Of a stretch of 64,000 nucleotides of DNA, positions 38,978 to 48,505 are shown piece by piece. Under the pieces are notes generated by a model. The model ran no database searches. It was given only the letters and a program-made list of their open reading frames with translations, and was not told where the DNA came from. The number at the start of each line of letters is the position of its first letter. Within the stretch, counting starts at the first letter, position 1. The position numbers were made by a program, and so were the translations under genes. Location of the stretch: NCBI RefSeq assembly GCF_015687175.1, contig NZ_JADPQG010000001.1, positions 62,001 to 126,000 of the forward strand. The letters run 5' to 3'. This stretch comes from Reinekea sp. G2M2-21 (GTDB lineage: Bacteria > Pseudomonadota > Gammaproteobacteria > Pseudomonadales > Natronospirillaceae).

Positions 38978-41917
38978 ATGTCTCAACCTTTTGATTCTAA
39001 AACAAATTTCAGTACCAGCTTATGTTGGGATGAGTTGTGTGATATTGCCGACATGATGCTTCGCACTGAGCTTGACCAATGGCGCGCCTCGCATAATCTG
39101 ACGGGAATCGACATTGAGTTATTTAATTATGTGCGTGCTGTGCTGGAATCGGTTGTGTCTGTCGGGGATAACACCGGTGCGAGGCATTCTATTCGTTTCA
39201 ATGAAGCCGACACAGCGCAATATGTGGTGACCCTCTATGGGTCTGTCGCCGATTCTGTGTGTCAAACTTTCGCCAATGGGCTGTTACCGAAACTCCGTCA
39301 ATTGCAGTCTATACATGCACGCCTGCTTGGCGCGCAGGCATTTGTTCAATCCCCCGTGATTATGTGGCAAGCTGCTGAACTGGAGGGGCGCTGGGTGCTG
39401 ACGCAGGCCAATGCAGCACTGGCAGAATTTACCGGTGAGCCGAAAGAAAGCTTTATTGGGAAAGATGCCGCAAAATTGGTGATCGATTTTGTTCATCCGG
39501 ACGATCTGGCCAAGCTGATGAATGCTTACGATTTCACGCGCACCACCGCGCGGCAAATGACCTTGCAATATCGATTACGCAATGCCATTGGCGACTACGT
39601 GACGGTCACAGAACATGTTGAATACGCGCTGTCGAGCGAAATTAAGCAAAGCTTGTCTGTGGTGTGGCATCGCCAGCTGGACCAAATGGACAGCCAACTG
39701 CAGTATAAGATATTTCGAGATATAGAGAACGTCAGCAAGGATATTTCGCTGGAATCTGGCCGAACCTTCATTCGGCGGTTTTGCCAGCAACTGGCGACGA
39801 TTGAAAACTTTGAGGCCGTCACGCTACTGACAAACACTCAGAGTACGTGGTGGGAGAGTTGGTTCGTGACCCGAGGTAGCCAGCAAACAGCGAATTTTCA
39901 CGTAAACCTGCCCGATGCTATTACTTTATCGCAAGCCTGCTGGAATCGTGTCGACGCCGTGTCTACAGATTCTGAATTGCACGATTTGTTGTTTGGCTGC
40001 AGCGCTTATCAGTCGGTTATTCCTCTTTATTTTGAAGGTGAGTCTGTGACCGCAGCCCTTGCTTTGGGTAGCCAGGTCCCGCTGCGCAATATTGAAGCGA
40101 TCGGTCAGTTGGTACGCATCTTTGGTGTTCGGATTGTTCGCGAAATAAAGCAGTTGCAGATTGCGGATGCGCAACGAGAGCAGAATGAGTTGCTGGTCAG
40201 ACAGAAACAGCAACTAACGAACATGGTTACGCTGCTAGGACAGCTAGATGCCGCCGGTGATGAACATGAGTTCCTCCAGACCATGGAAACGCATTTTCGC
40301 GCTGCATTTGATCTGAAATGTGTTGATTGGGTCTTTTGGGAATCCGGTGAATGGCTGTATATAAATAAGTTGCCTTCCCTGGGGCATCTTCCTTGGTATA
40401 CCAACGCATTGCCTGTGGTGAAGAGCTATTGGCTACGGTTTCTTGAAAACTGTCGGCGGACAGGGGAACTTACCCTCTACCGGGGTCGTCAACGAGTGTT
40501 TTGGCCTTTGGGACCCTCAGAGGCGGGGTATTTGATAGTTGCATTAACATTCCATTCCAATATGCCGGATGCGGAGTTAATGCAGTTCACTCAAAACGCA
40601 TTAGCACTGGCCAAACAAGGGTTGGTGCAGCGCGAAAACTTGCGTTACCAGGCAACGCGAGATTCCTTAACGGATCTGGGCAATCGGGTGCAGCTGCATG
40701 CCTGGATGAAAGCTCAGTTGCCCGCACAACAGCACGCAAGTCTTATTTTATTTGACCTGAATCGTTTCAAAGAAATTAACGACAGTTTCGGGCATCAGTT
40801 CGGGGATAAATTATTACGTGAAATCGGTCCGCGTATTTCGCAAAGCTTGAACAATAAAAAACACTACCTGTCGCGTTTGGGTGGCGATGAGTTCGCTGTG
40901 TTTTTTCCAGATACCGATACTACTGAGGCCTTGAGTCTGGCAAATGAACTGCATGCTGCATTGGCAGAAAGTTATTTAATTGAAGGTTTGCGTTTTCAGG
41001 TCGAAGCGAGTGTCGGTGTGGCCCATTTCCCGGATCATGGACAGGACGGTCATGAACTTTTGCGTTGCGCCGATGTTGCCATGTACCAAGCCAAAAGCAG
41101 TAACCGTTCGGTTGTCGAGTTTAACACCGAGCTCGACGATACCACGCCGTTGCGCATCGCGGTTTTGTCGGAATTGGACACTGCATTGGCGGAAGGTCAA
41201 TTATGGGTCGCGTACCAGCCGTTAATGTCGACCGCCACCGGACAAACTGGCGGATTTGAGGCCCTGATCCGCTGGACGCACCCCACTTTCGGACCGTTAT
41301 CTCCAGCTGACTTTATTCCGATAGCCGAGATGGGTGAGGGCATTCGGAAAATAACCGACTTTGTCCTGCATCAAACCTTAACCTACTTACAAACCTGGCG
41401 TCAGCTGCTGCCGGACCTGCACGTGGCGGTAAACATTTCGCCCAGAGTGCTGTTGAACCATCAATTTCCTATCCATATCGGTGAGATGCTTGCAGAGTAC
41501 AATTTGCCCGGTGAATCTATCATTATGGAGTTGACGGAATCCACGCTATTGGTAGACCCGATTCGAGCAGTGGAAATCATCAACCTGCTCGGTGATATGG
41601 GCGTTAAAGTGGAAATCGATGATTTCGGCACCGGTTACTCATCGTTGTCGTATCTGAAGAGCTTGCCGATCACTGCACTCAAAATAGATCGCTCTTTCGT
41701 CACCGATATTCTGCAGGACAGCCAAAACGAAGTGATTGTGCAATCCACCGTACAGATGGCGCACAGTCTTGGTCTGTTAACCGTGGCAGAGGGTGTGGAA
41801 GATGAGGCTACGTTGCTGAAAATGATGCGACTGGGATGTGACATGATACAAGGGTACTATTATGCCAAACCCCTGCATGGGCGAGATGTCGCTGACTGGT
41901 TAAAACGTAATATGTGA
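38978..41917 (+). CDS. Soluble GGDEF/EAL c-di-GMP protein with PAS and GAF-like sensors
   Basis: Large cytoplasmic signalling protein of 979 residues with no membrane helix. A PAS domain lies at about 115-235, two GAF-like regions fill about 255-560, then comes a GGDEF domain with an intact GGDEF at 635-639 and an EAL domain with E761-A-L, ELTESTLLVDP, DDFGTGYSS and EGVED. Both enzymatic signatures are intact, so it may be bifunctional. ATG 38978 is preferred to a TTG nine bases earlier, though neither has a clear ribosome-binding site. The next gene starts 22 bases downstream. Confidence 0.9.
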   Translation: MSQPFDSKTNFSTSLCWDELCDIADMMLRTELDQWRASHNLTGIDIELFNYVRAVLESVVSVGDNTGARHSIRFNEADTAQYVVTLYGSVADSVCQTFANGLLPKLRQLQSIHARLLGAQAFVQSPVIMWQAAELEGRWVLTQANAALAEFTGEPKESFIGKDAAKLVIDFVHPDDLAKLMNAYDFTRTTARQMTLQYRLRNAIGDYVTVTEHVEYALSSEIKQSLSVVWHRQLDQMDSQLQYKIFRDIENVSKDISLESGRTFIRRFCQQLATIENFEAVTLLTNTQSTWWESWFVTRGSQQTANFHVNLPDAITLSQACWNRVDAVSTDSELHDLLFGCSAYQSVIPLYFEGESVTAALALGSQVPLRNIEAIGQLVRIFGVRIVREIKQLQIADAQREQNELLVRQKQQLTNMVTLLGQLDAAGDEHEFLQTMETHFRAAFDLKCVDWVFWESGEWLYINKLPSLGHLPWYTNALPVVKSYWLRFLENCRRTGELTLYRGRQRVFWPLGPSEAGYLIVALTFHSNMPDAELMQFTQNALALAKQGLVQRENLRYQATRDSLTDLGNRVQLHAWMKAQLPAQQHASLILFDLNRFKEINDSFGHQFGDKLLREIGPRISQSLNNKKHYLSRLGGDEFAVFFPDTDTTEALSLANELHAALAESYLIEGLRFQVEASVGVAHFPDHGQDGHELLRCADVAMYQAKSSNRSVVEFNTELDDTTPLRIAVLSELDTALAEGQLWVAYQPLMSTATGQTGGFEALIRWTHPTFGPLSPADFIPIAEMGEGIRKITDFVLHQTLTYLQTWRQLLPDLHVAVNISPRVLLNHQFPIHIGEMLAEYNLPGESIIMELTESTLLVDPIRAVEIINLLGDMGVKVEIDDFGTGYSSLSYLKSLPITALKIDRSFVTDILQDSQNEVIVQSTVQMAHSLGLLTVAEGVEDEATLLKMMRLGCDMIQGYYYAKPLHGRDVADWLKRNM

Positions 41918-41939
41918 CGGCAACCTGGAAGAGAGCCGA

Positions 41940-44024
41940 ATGAATCAACAACAACTGCACAAAGAGCTTTCCGAATTACTCGACCGTGTTCACGAAGATC
42001 CGCAAAGCGCGCAAATGGTCGCGGAAAAAGCGATTCTGTGGGCTGGCCGCAATGGTTGGCTCAATATTCTTGCGATGGCGAATCTGGTGGCGGGTTGGGC
42101 AAACCTGAACCAACATTTGCACGATACCGCCGTTGAACATTTTCAACGGGCCAATACGCTATTTAAAGATGTGGCTGAACCCGAGATGGTGGCTCAGGGC
42201 TACCATGGTTTGGGTAGTGTTTATCTTAAGATCGGCGAATATTCGCAGGCGATTGAGCATTTGCGTAAAGCGATTTCCTGGCTGAACCGGCTGGAAGATG
42301 AACAGGTGCTGGCAATGACCGTTCGGTTACGGCTGGCGCGCGCGTTGATGAACATCGGTTATTGGTCCGATGCGGAGCAGGAGTTGTTAAGCACGGGTTT
42401 GAACGCCGAAATGGATGATGTTGAGTTGGCCGAATATCAGTTGCTGGTATTGCGCTTGGCGTTTTACCGAGGCGATCAACGCAGCATCAAAGAGCAGATA
42501 CAGCTGTGTCGTGAAATTGTGTTGGGGCTTGACCTAAAATCCGCCATTTTGGCACTGAATTATTACTCTTCACGCTATGTCGCCAAATTTGAAAAACTCA
42601 AAGTTGGCGAAGCAGAGCTTCAGCAGTTGTGGTTGAGTACCGACAAATCTGATGTCAACGTGTTCTATTTAGCTTACGAAGCAGCGCTAGACCTGTTGCA
42701 CTCAGATTATCCGCAGCGCGGCATTCACTGGTTGTCGCTGTTGCTGGACGAAGACAATATCCCTTTGTCGTTGCAACAGCAGATTCATTTCTCCTTGGCG
42801 CATTTCTTTGTTGCTCATCTCAGTCACGAACTGGCGACAGAACATTATCAAGCGGCTGAACAGATCGCCTCGGCTATCCGTGAAAGTGAAGTAAACCAGC
42901 AGTGGGCTCGGTATCGTGCTGACGAGGCGCACCAAACGTTGCGTAAACAAATCGATCAGCACAAAAAGAATAATCAGATACTGGCGGAGAGTAATGCGCT
43001 GTTGCAGGCCGTGAATCGTATCGCGATGACGGTAAATTCTGCGTTGGATTTAGACAGCTTACTGCGGCGTCTGCGAGATCAGCTGGCCGGTTGGATCGAC
43101 TGTGAAGTCATTGCTATAGCGTCCTTGCGGGATGAGGCATTGTATTTTAATTGCATTTTCGAAGGTGAACGCCGGATATCTGGCGATGTGATTCCTTTGT
43201 CGGAGACGCGTGCCTGGTCTGTGCGGGCGGTCAACGAAGGTCGGATTCTTTACGACAATGACTTCGTACGCAAAGACGAATTGTTGATGGCGGACTCGCC
43301 TAATATGGTGCGTTCGGTCTCTTTTACGCCACTGAAATGTGAAAACCGTGTCATCGGTATTCTGTCGTTGCAGTCGCGTCGGGCAAATGTATTTGACTTG
43401 CGCGCCATCAGCTTGCTGGAGTACATCGCACCTGTGGTCGGTATTGCCTTTGCCAATCTGCTAAATCTGCAACGAACCCGTGAACTCAGTGGAGAGTTGA
43501 ACAAACAAACGCAAGAGTTGAATGATGTCCGCCAGCTAATGGCACATATGTCCGATCACGATGAGCAAACCGGATTGCCGAACCGCAGCAGTTTGCCATT
43601 GCATTTTGAGCAATGGCGTAGGAACGGTGGCTTTTCTTGTTTAGTGTTGCGAGTCACTAACCTTGATGAAGTTAATAACCAGGTCGGGTTCGGTTCCGAT
43701 GAAGAAATTATTAAAGTGATCGGTCAGCGACTGCGCAACCGGGTGCGGCCGGACGACTTGCTGGTGCGGTTGGGCAGTGACCAGTTCATGCTCTTTGTTG
43801 AACAAATGGCCTCAAAAGACATGGTGATTGAGTTTGCTAACCAACTGCTGCAATTGGCCGAACAGCCATTGCGCGCTAAAGATCATACTGTTGGCGCTAA
43901 TGTTGCCATTGGTATCGTCAAATTTCCGGACCACGGTGAAACACTTGAAGAGATTATGTCTATGGTGTCCATCGCTCTTAGTCATGCCGCCAGTGATGAG
44001 TCGTCGATTTTTTGTGTTGAGTAA
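41940..44024 (+). CDS. TPR-GAF protein with degenerate GGDEF domain
   Basis: A 694-residue cytoplasmic protein. Residues 1-330 form TPR-like helical repeats (for example GYHGLGSVYLKIGEYSQAIEHL), followed by a coiled coil, a GAF domain (about 345-515), another short coiled coil and a C-terminal GGDEF-type domain. The active-site signature reads GSDQF (612-616) instead of GGDEF, so cyclase activity is doubtful; it may bind GTP or act as a partner of the upstream GGDEF/EAL protein, with which it forms a likely two-gene operon (GAGAG before the ATG, 22-base gap). Confidence 0.88.
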   Translation: MNQQQLHKELSELLDRVHEDPQSAQMVAEKAILWAGRNGWLNILAMANLVAGWANLNQHLHDTAVEHFQRANTLFKDVAEPEMVAQGYHGLGSVYLKIGEYSQAIEHLRKAISWLNRLEDEQVLAMTVRLRLARALMNIGYWSDAEQELLSTGLNAEMDDVELAEYQLLVLRLAFYRGDQRSIKEQIQLCREIVLGLDLKSAILALNYYSSRYVAKFEKLKVGEAELQQLWLSTDKSDVNVFYLAYEAALDLLHSDYPQRGIHWLSLLLDEDNIPLSLQQQIHFSLAHFFVAHLSHELATEHYQAAEQIASAIRESEVNQQWARYRADEAHQTLRKQIDQHKKNNQILAESNALLQAVNRIAMTVNSALDLDSLLRRLRDQLAGWIDCEVIAIASLRDEALYFNCIFEGERRISGDVIPLSETRAWSVRAVNEGRILYDNDFVRKDELLMADSPNMVRSVSFTPLKCENRVIGILSLQSRRANVFDLRAISLLEYIAPVVGIAFANLLNLQRTRELSGELNKQTQELNDVRQLMAHMSDHDEQTGLPNRSSLPLHFEQWRRNGGFSCLVLRVTNLDEVNNQVGFGSDEEIIKVIGQRLRNRVRPDDLLVRLGSDQFMLFVEQMASKDMVIEFANQLLQLAEQPLRAKDHTVGANVAIGIVKFPDHGETLEEIMSMVSIALSHAASDESSIFCVE

Positions 44025-44051
44025 AGACCTGGATGTTTGCACACCCATATA

Positions 44052-44219
44052 GTGTCCTGAATCAGAAGTTCGCTTGATTGTCGCGCCCGAAGGGAGCTAA
44101 TGGAAAACACTATTACGGCGTTGCTCTTCTTGAGAAGATCTCGATATTCTCAAGAAGAGCGCCTTGTACTAGCGCTTCTCATTAGCTTTGAAACTATACG
44201 AACTTCAGACTCAGAACTC
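44052..44219 (+). mobile_element. Miniature inverted-repeat element A, copy 1 (short form)
   Basis: A 168-base element lies between terminal repeats at 44052-44072 (GTGTCCTGAATCAG...) and 44199-44219, which match in 17 of 21 positions. Inside is a perfect 14-bp hairpin, GCTCTTCTTGAGAA (44123-44136) with TTCTCAAGAAGAGC (44147-44160), nested in an outer stem AGCTAATG/CATTAGCT. Copy 2 lies 1.1 kb away in the opposite orientation and is about 90% identical over the shared hairpin part. It encodes no transposase. Confidence 0.8.
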
Positions 44220-44282
44220 AAAGAACAAAGCTCGCGTGAAATCTGCGTTGCCCTGGCGACCTCGGGGCGGTACCTTATTCGT

Positions 44283-45191
44283 TTATGAAGAGGCAGAGTT
44301 ACCCTGAAGATCTGTAATGCCAGTGATCACGCCAACACCGAGTAGCGTCTCCAACGAGGGTTGCAGGTATGCGTTATCCGGTTGCAGGTAATAAATAGGA
44401 TGCACATAACCGGCAGACACGCCTCGTCGTTGATAATAAGCACGGTCGGTCTGCCGTTCACGTTCTATGATCCATTCGTTTCGGTAGCCATTGTCGTAGT
44501 CAAGTGAGCGATGGAACTGTAGAACGGAATGGTGATCTGCAATTCGCTGCTTGCCAGCAACCAGGACCAACATGCAACTGGCAGAACAGCGGCCGGTAAC
44601 CTGTGTGTTCAAATGATTTCGGATAATAAGTCGAGCTAAAGAGCGGGCTTCGTGTAAATGGCCACCATCGAGATTTAAATCAATATACTTAACCTGTGGA
44701 TGCTCCCGTAACCAATGGGCGACCTGCTTGGTTGCGCCATATTCAAGTTGCCCGTCCAGATACAGTACGGATGAGTCGTTGTTCTCGCGCAGGGTGAGGG
44801 TCATGTCATCTTGGGTTAGCGCGATCTGGGCCATGGTCTTTAACAGAGGCAGGTTTTGGTACAGGCTCATTGATGTCCAATACACCAACCCCAGAGTCGC
44901 CACAAACAGCAATATGCTCTGATAGCCCCCTTTGAATTTTTTCTGGGCGATAAAAATGGCACGAAAACAGCCAAAAAACAGAACCGGTACGAACAGTAAA
45001 AGCGTGATAACGAGTATTGGCAACCAGAGTCTGGTGGATATCACCGGGTTCTCTATTGCATTGCTCAGCGCCAACAAAGCCGCCGTCGTTTTTATCAGTA
45101 ATAATGCCGGGACGAGGATCGCCCAGAATGCCTGCCCTTGACTGAAATCACCCGCAATGAGGCGTCTATAGTAGCGAATAGCGAGGTTCAT
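44283..45191 (-). CDS. Membrane protein with ClpP/crotonase-like periplasmic domain, function unknown
   Basis: I do not recognise a named gene. The product (302 residues) has about three membrane helices in its first 130 residues (FWAILVPALLLIKTTAALLA; WLPILVITLLLFVPVLFFG; ILLFVATLGLVYW), then a domain like the ClpP-related periplasmic proteins of COG3904: VLYLDGQLEYGA, YIDLNLDGGHLHEARSLARLI, then RCSASCMLVLVAGKQR. Relatives usually show C-x-S-A-C with Ser as nucleophile; here the order is C-S-A-S-C, so catalysis is uncertain. ATG 45191 has AAGG upstream; the frame is open to 45260 but with only a TTG start. The gene sits between inverted copies of element A. Confidence 0.65.
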   Translation of the reverse strand: MNLAIRYYRRLIAGDFSQGQAFWAILVPALLLIKTTAALLALSNAIENPVISTRLWLPILVITLLLFVPVLFFGCFRAIFIAQKKFKGGYQSILLFVATLGLVYWTSMSLYQNLPLLKTMAQIALTQDDMTLTLRENNDSSVLYLDGQLEYGATKQVAHWLREHPQVKYIDLNLDGGHLHEARSLARLIIRNHLNTQVTGRCSASCMLVLVAGKQRIADHHSVLQFHRSLDYDNGYRNEWIIERERQTDRAYYQRRGVSAGYVHPIYYLQPDNAYLQPSLETLLGVGVITGITDLQGNSASS

Positions 45192-45334
45192 TGAATTGCC
45201 TTGGTCCTTGTTCCCTGATTCAGCGGCGTGCAAATTACCGTGAAAACGGGTTGGCGTCAAAAAGAACAGTCAGTGTTAAGTTGGTTTGAACTGAGAGCGG
45301 CTTTGGCGAGAAATGCCAAATGTCGCTAGAGCTA

Positions 45335-45596
45335 GTGTCCTGAGTCAGGAGTTCGTATCGCTTCAGAGCTCATGGGAAGCGCTAGTACAAGGCGCTCTTT
45401 GTAGAGAATATCGAGATCTTTTCAAGAAGAGCAACGCCGTAATAGTGTTTTCCATGAGCTCCCTTCGGGCGCGTCATTCAAGCTCTCTAGCGTTGTTCTG
45501 TCTCTTGCCAATGGAATAACCATTGACTGCGAGACACGCCTAGCTAAAGGCCGTGAATGGCACGCTGAATTCATGCGAACTTCTGACTCAGGACAC
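45335..45596 (-). mobile_element. Miniature inverted-repeat element A, copy 2 (long form)
   Basis: A 262-base element bounded by terminal repeats at 45335-45355 and 45576-45596 that match in 20 of 21 positions (GTGTCCTGAGTCAG-N-AGTTCG). Relative to copy 1 it is inverted and carries about 93 additional bases (about 45482-45574). The hairpin core is present, with outer stem AGCTCATG (45367-45374) and CATGAGCT (45453-45460). No target duplication is clear. It ends 55 bases from the argH stop and may act as the argH terminator. Confidence 0.85.
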
Positions 45597-45651
45597 CAGA
45601 ATGAGCAGTAGCATTATTTACGGTACTGCTCGTACACTCGTGGTGATCAGC

Positions 45652-47043
45652 CTATTTGCGTGTCGCCACTCTTTCGCGGGCGCTGATGCAGGCAGATTTC
45701 ACTTGATTGGGCGCGGTGCCACCTAGGTGGTCTCTTGCAGCAACAGAGCCTTCGAGAGTGAGCACTTCAAACACATCCGCGGTGATCAGTTCAGAAAAAC
45801 TCTGCAGTTGCTCAAGACTGAGTTCCGATAAATCTTTTCCGGTCTTAATGCCGAACGCAACCGATTCACCGACAACTTCATGCGCGTCGCGGAACGGCAA
45901 ACCTTTTTTCACCAGGTAATCGGCCAGATCGGTCGCGGTCGAAAAACCTTTCGCGGCTGCGCTGCGCATGTTGTCTTTCTTGGCGTTCAGGTGCGGCACC
46001 ATGTCGGCAAAGGCGCGCAGACTTCCGGCCAAAGTATCGATGGTGTCAAACAAGGGCTCTTTGTCTTCTTGGTTGTCTTTATTGTATGCCAGAGGCTGGG
46101 ATTTCATCAGAGTCAGCAGGCTCATTAGATGCCCATAGACCCGTCCGGTTTTGCCACGAACCAACTCCGGAACATCGGGGTTTTTCTTTTGCGGCATGAT
46201 GGAGGAACCGGTACAGAAACGATCCGGCAAATCGATAAAATCGAACTGAGCAGATGCCCACAGGACCAGTTCCTCAGACATGCGTGACAAGTGCATCATG
46301 ATCAGCGCACCCGCGTGGGTAAACTCAATCGCAAAATCGCGGTCAGATACCGAGTCCAATGAATTACGAGTGGGTTGATCGAACCCGAGCAACTCAGCGG
46401 TGCGGGCTCGGTTGATGGGGTAGGTTGTGCCCGCCAGCGCCGCTGCGCCTAAGGGGAGAATGTTAACGCGCTTACGGCAGTCCACAAGACGTTCATAGTC
46501 GCGCTGCAACATTTCGTTCCAGGCCAGCAAGTGATGACCAAAGGTAACCGGCTGCGCCGTCTGCAAGTGAGTGAAACCCGGCATGATGGTGCTTGCTTCC
46601 TGTTCAGCCAGATCAATCAGGGAATTTTGTAAGCGGGTGATTTCGCTGTTCAGGTGATCAATGGCTTCGCGCAGGTACAGGCGGATGTCGGTGGCGATCT
46701 GGTCGTTGCGCGAACGGCCCGTGTGCAGCTTCTTACCGACGTAGCCGATTTTGGCCGTCAGCGCGGATTCGACATTCATGTGCACGTCTTCCAGTGCCAC
46801 AGACCACTGAATTTGGCCCGATTCTATGTCTGCCTGCACTTCCCGCAGGCCTTTGATAATGGCTTCTTGTTCATCCTGAGTCAGAACGCCGCACTCCGCC
46901 AGCATGGTGGCGTGTGCAATAGAACCCTCGATATCGTGGCGGTATAGGCGCTGATCAAAACCGATCGACGCAGTAAATTCGGCTACAAAGGCGTCTGTTG
47001 CTTCGGCAAAGCGTCCGCCCCAAGAGGAGTTTGTCTGGCTCAT
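45652..47043 (-). CDS. argH: Argininosuccinate lyase
   Basis: Splits argininosuccinate into arginine and fumarate, the last step of arginine synthesis. The 463-residue product has the fumarase/aspartase superfamily signature [12 protein letters not shown] with the catalytic Ser, plus [13 protein letters not shown] and [15 protein letters not shown]. It is upstream of algZ on the opposite strand, as in Pseudomonas, but separated from it by a chemoreceptor-like gene. Confidence 0.97.
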   Translation of the reverse strand: MSQTNSSWGGRFAEATDAFVAEFTASIGFDQRLYRHDIEGSIAHATMLAECGVLTQDEQEAIIKGLREVQADIESGQIQWSVALEDVHMNVESALTAKIGYVGKKLHTGRSRNDQIATDIRLYLREAIDHLNSEITRLQNSLIDLAEQEASTIMPGFTHLQTAQPVTFGHHLLAWNEMLQRDYERLVDCRKRVNILPLGAAALAGTTYPINRARTAELLGFDQPTRNSLDSVSDRDFAIEFTHAGALIMMHLSRMSEELVLWASAQFDFIDLPDRFCTGSSIMPQKKNPDVPELVRGKTGRVYGHLMSLLTLMKSQPLAYNKDNQEDKEPLFDTIDTLAGSLRAFADMVPHLNAKKDNMRSAAAKGFSTATDLADYLVKKGLPFRDAHEVVGESVAFGIKTGKDLSELSLEQLQSFSELITADVFEVLTLEGSVAARDHLGGTAPNQVKSACISARERVATRK

Positions 47044-47075
47044 AGTGATTCCATTGAAAAAATATCGAGCGGATC

Positions 47076-47081
47076 ATTATA
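47076..47081 (-). promoter_or_regulatory. Putative argH promoter -10 element
   Basis: A perfect TATAAT is read on the minus strand 32 bases before the argH start. No good -35 is present at standard spacing. Confidence 0.35.
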
Positions 47082-47163
47082 GAGAAAAGCGCTGAAACAT
47101 CACCCTTGAAAGCAGCAACAGTGTGTTTGTTTTCCGACAGCGAACGGCGGCAAGCGGGAAAGG

Positions 47164-48324
47164 CTAAAACAGGACGTCGTCGTCACCCGCTGACAGGGAT
47201 GAATTCGCTTGTGAGGCTTTCAGGGTGTGAGCAACATCATTGAGCGCAATAAGGGTCGATTCAATTTGCTTGGAACACTTTTCGGTCAGTTCAAGGTGCT
47301 TAACGGCATGTCCTTTCCTGCCAGCCACGATTTCAGCCAGCGCATCCGCTGCATGGCTGTGCATTTCCTGCAGCAGGTCACCGAGACGGGGCCAGTTTCG
47401 GTCTGTGCGAAGTGGGTCCAGCACCGGATTGTTGAAATACCATTTACCGAGCCGCGAACCGCTGTAGTCGCGGATTTTCTCGACCAGCGACGCGTCATCC
47501 AGGCCTTCGTAAACCATGGTGCGTATTTTACTGATAAACACGCTGAGTCCGAGCAGAGCTGATTGAATAAACGTTTGTGTGGTGCTGCGCAGAATCAGCT
47601 CACTCATGTTGTTGGACAAATCGGTTATCAGGGCAATGGTCTGAGTGACGTTATCTGTTGTGCTGGCCAATTCGACCGTTTCATCTGCAATCGAATGAAT
47701 ACCCTTCTGCACCAGTGACGAATGGTTGGTAATTTCGCCAATGACCACCGCTATTTGTTTACTGGCTTCGGCGGATTTTGTGGCCAGACTGCGAACTTCG
47801 TCGGCAACGACTGCGAAACCTCGGCCCTGTTCACCGGCACGAGCGGCTTCAATGGAGGCGTTTAAAGCCAATAGGTTCGTTTGATCGGCTATTTTCTGAA
47901 TAATGGTCACGAAGTCCGCGATACGTTTACTGGCGTCGCCCAGCTTCTCCATTGACCGAGCGGTGGTTCGTCCCTCATTGTCGATGGAATTCAGACGTTG
48001 GCTGATGGTACTCAAAATGGTGCCGATCTGATCGAAGGTCATTTTGTTTTCGGAAATGTTTGCCTGTTCTTTTCCCAGGAATTCAGCGTTCAGGACCACC
48101 AGGTCGTGTATCGTGTTTTGGCTTTCTATACCCGCGTTCAGGCCACGGTATCGGCCCTTATCCAAATTATGCTGCGTCTGTTCCGCTTGAAACTTAAGGT
48201 CACCAACCAGCTTGACCTTGGCCAGCAGTTCATTTTCGGCTTTTAGCCGGGCGTTATCTGCCTCGACCGCAGCCAACTTCTGTTCCATTTCTGTTAATGC
48301 TTTGTTGTTGAACCGGAACTTCAT
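47164..48324 (-). CDS. Soluble methyl-accepting-type protein with degenerate CZB domain
   Basis: A 386-residue cytoplasmic chemoreceptor-like protein without membrane helices. It starts with a coiled coil (about 10-50), has a signalling domain with the conserved hairpin tip (about 143-177, [15 protein letters not shown]...), and ends in a CZB-type domain (about 255-340, [11 protein letters not shown]). In CZB domains zinc is held by three His and one Cys. Here the Cys position before RLGKWY is Ser290, and the first His region ([12 protein letters not shown]) has no His; only the distal [10 protein letters not shown] keeps His. The protein therefore probably does not bind zinc in the usual way. 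No che genes are nearby. Confidence 0.88.
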   Translation of the reverse strand: MKFRFNNKALTEMEQKLAAVEADNARLKAENELLAKVKLVGDLKFQAEQTQHNLDKGRYRGLNAGIESQNTIHDLVVLNAEFLGKEQANISENKMTFDQIGTILSTISQRLNSIDNEGRTTARSMEKLGDASKRIADFVTIIQKIADQTNLLALNASIEAARAGEQGRGFAVVADEVRSLATKSAEASKQIAVVIGEITNHSSLVQKGIHSIADETVELASTTDNVTQTIALITDLSNNMSELILRSTTQTFIQSALLGLSVFISKIRTMVYEGLDDASLVEKIRDYSGSRLGKWYFNNPVLDPLRTDRNWPRLGDLLQEMHSHAADALAEIVAGRKGHAVKHLELTEKCSKQIESTLIALNDVAHTLKASQANSSLSAGDDDVLF

Positions 48325-48463
48325 GATTTAACCTTTTACATTTGAGCTGGGTAGCGTCTGTCAGTCGACCTTCAATGGCGTAACTTGAGTAAGTGGCTCC
48401 GCTTCATAAATGCTCGTCATACATTCGTGCACAGTTCAAAGGACTTTTTAGAGACACTCTATA

Positions 48464-48469
48464 TATACT
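48464..48469 (+). promoter_or_regulatory. Putative algZR promoter -10 element
   Basis: TATACT lies within the sequence CTCTATATATACTACTC, 36 bases before the algZ start. The -35 region is weak. Confidence 0.35.
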
Positions 48470-48505
48470 ACTCTAGTCAATTTTAACGGCGCGTTAGAGG
48501 AAACC

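Noticed and set aside
44100-44288. A 62-codon frame inside element A copy 1
   Set aside because: It runs through the hairpin arms and out of the element; copy 2 does not keep the frame, so it is not a gene.
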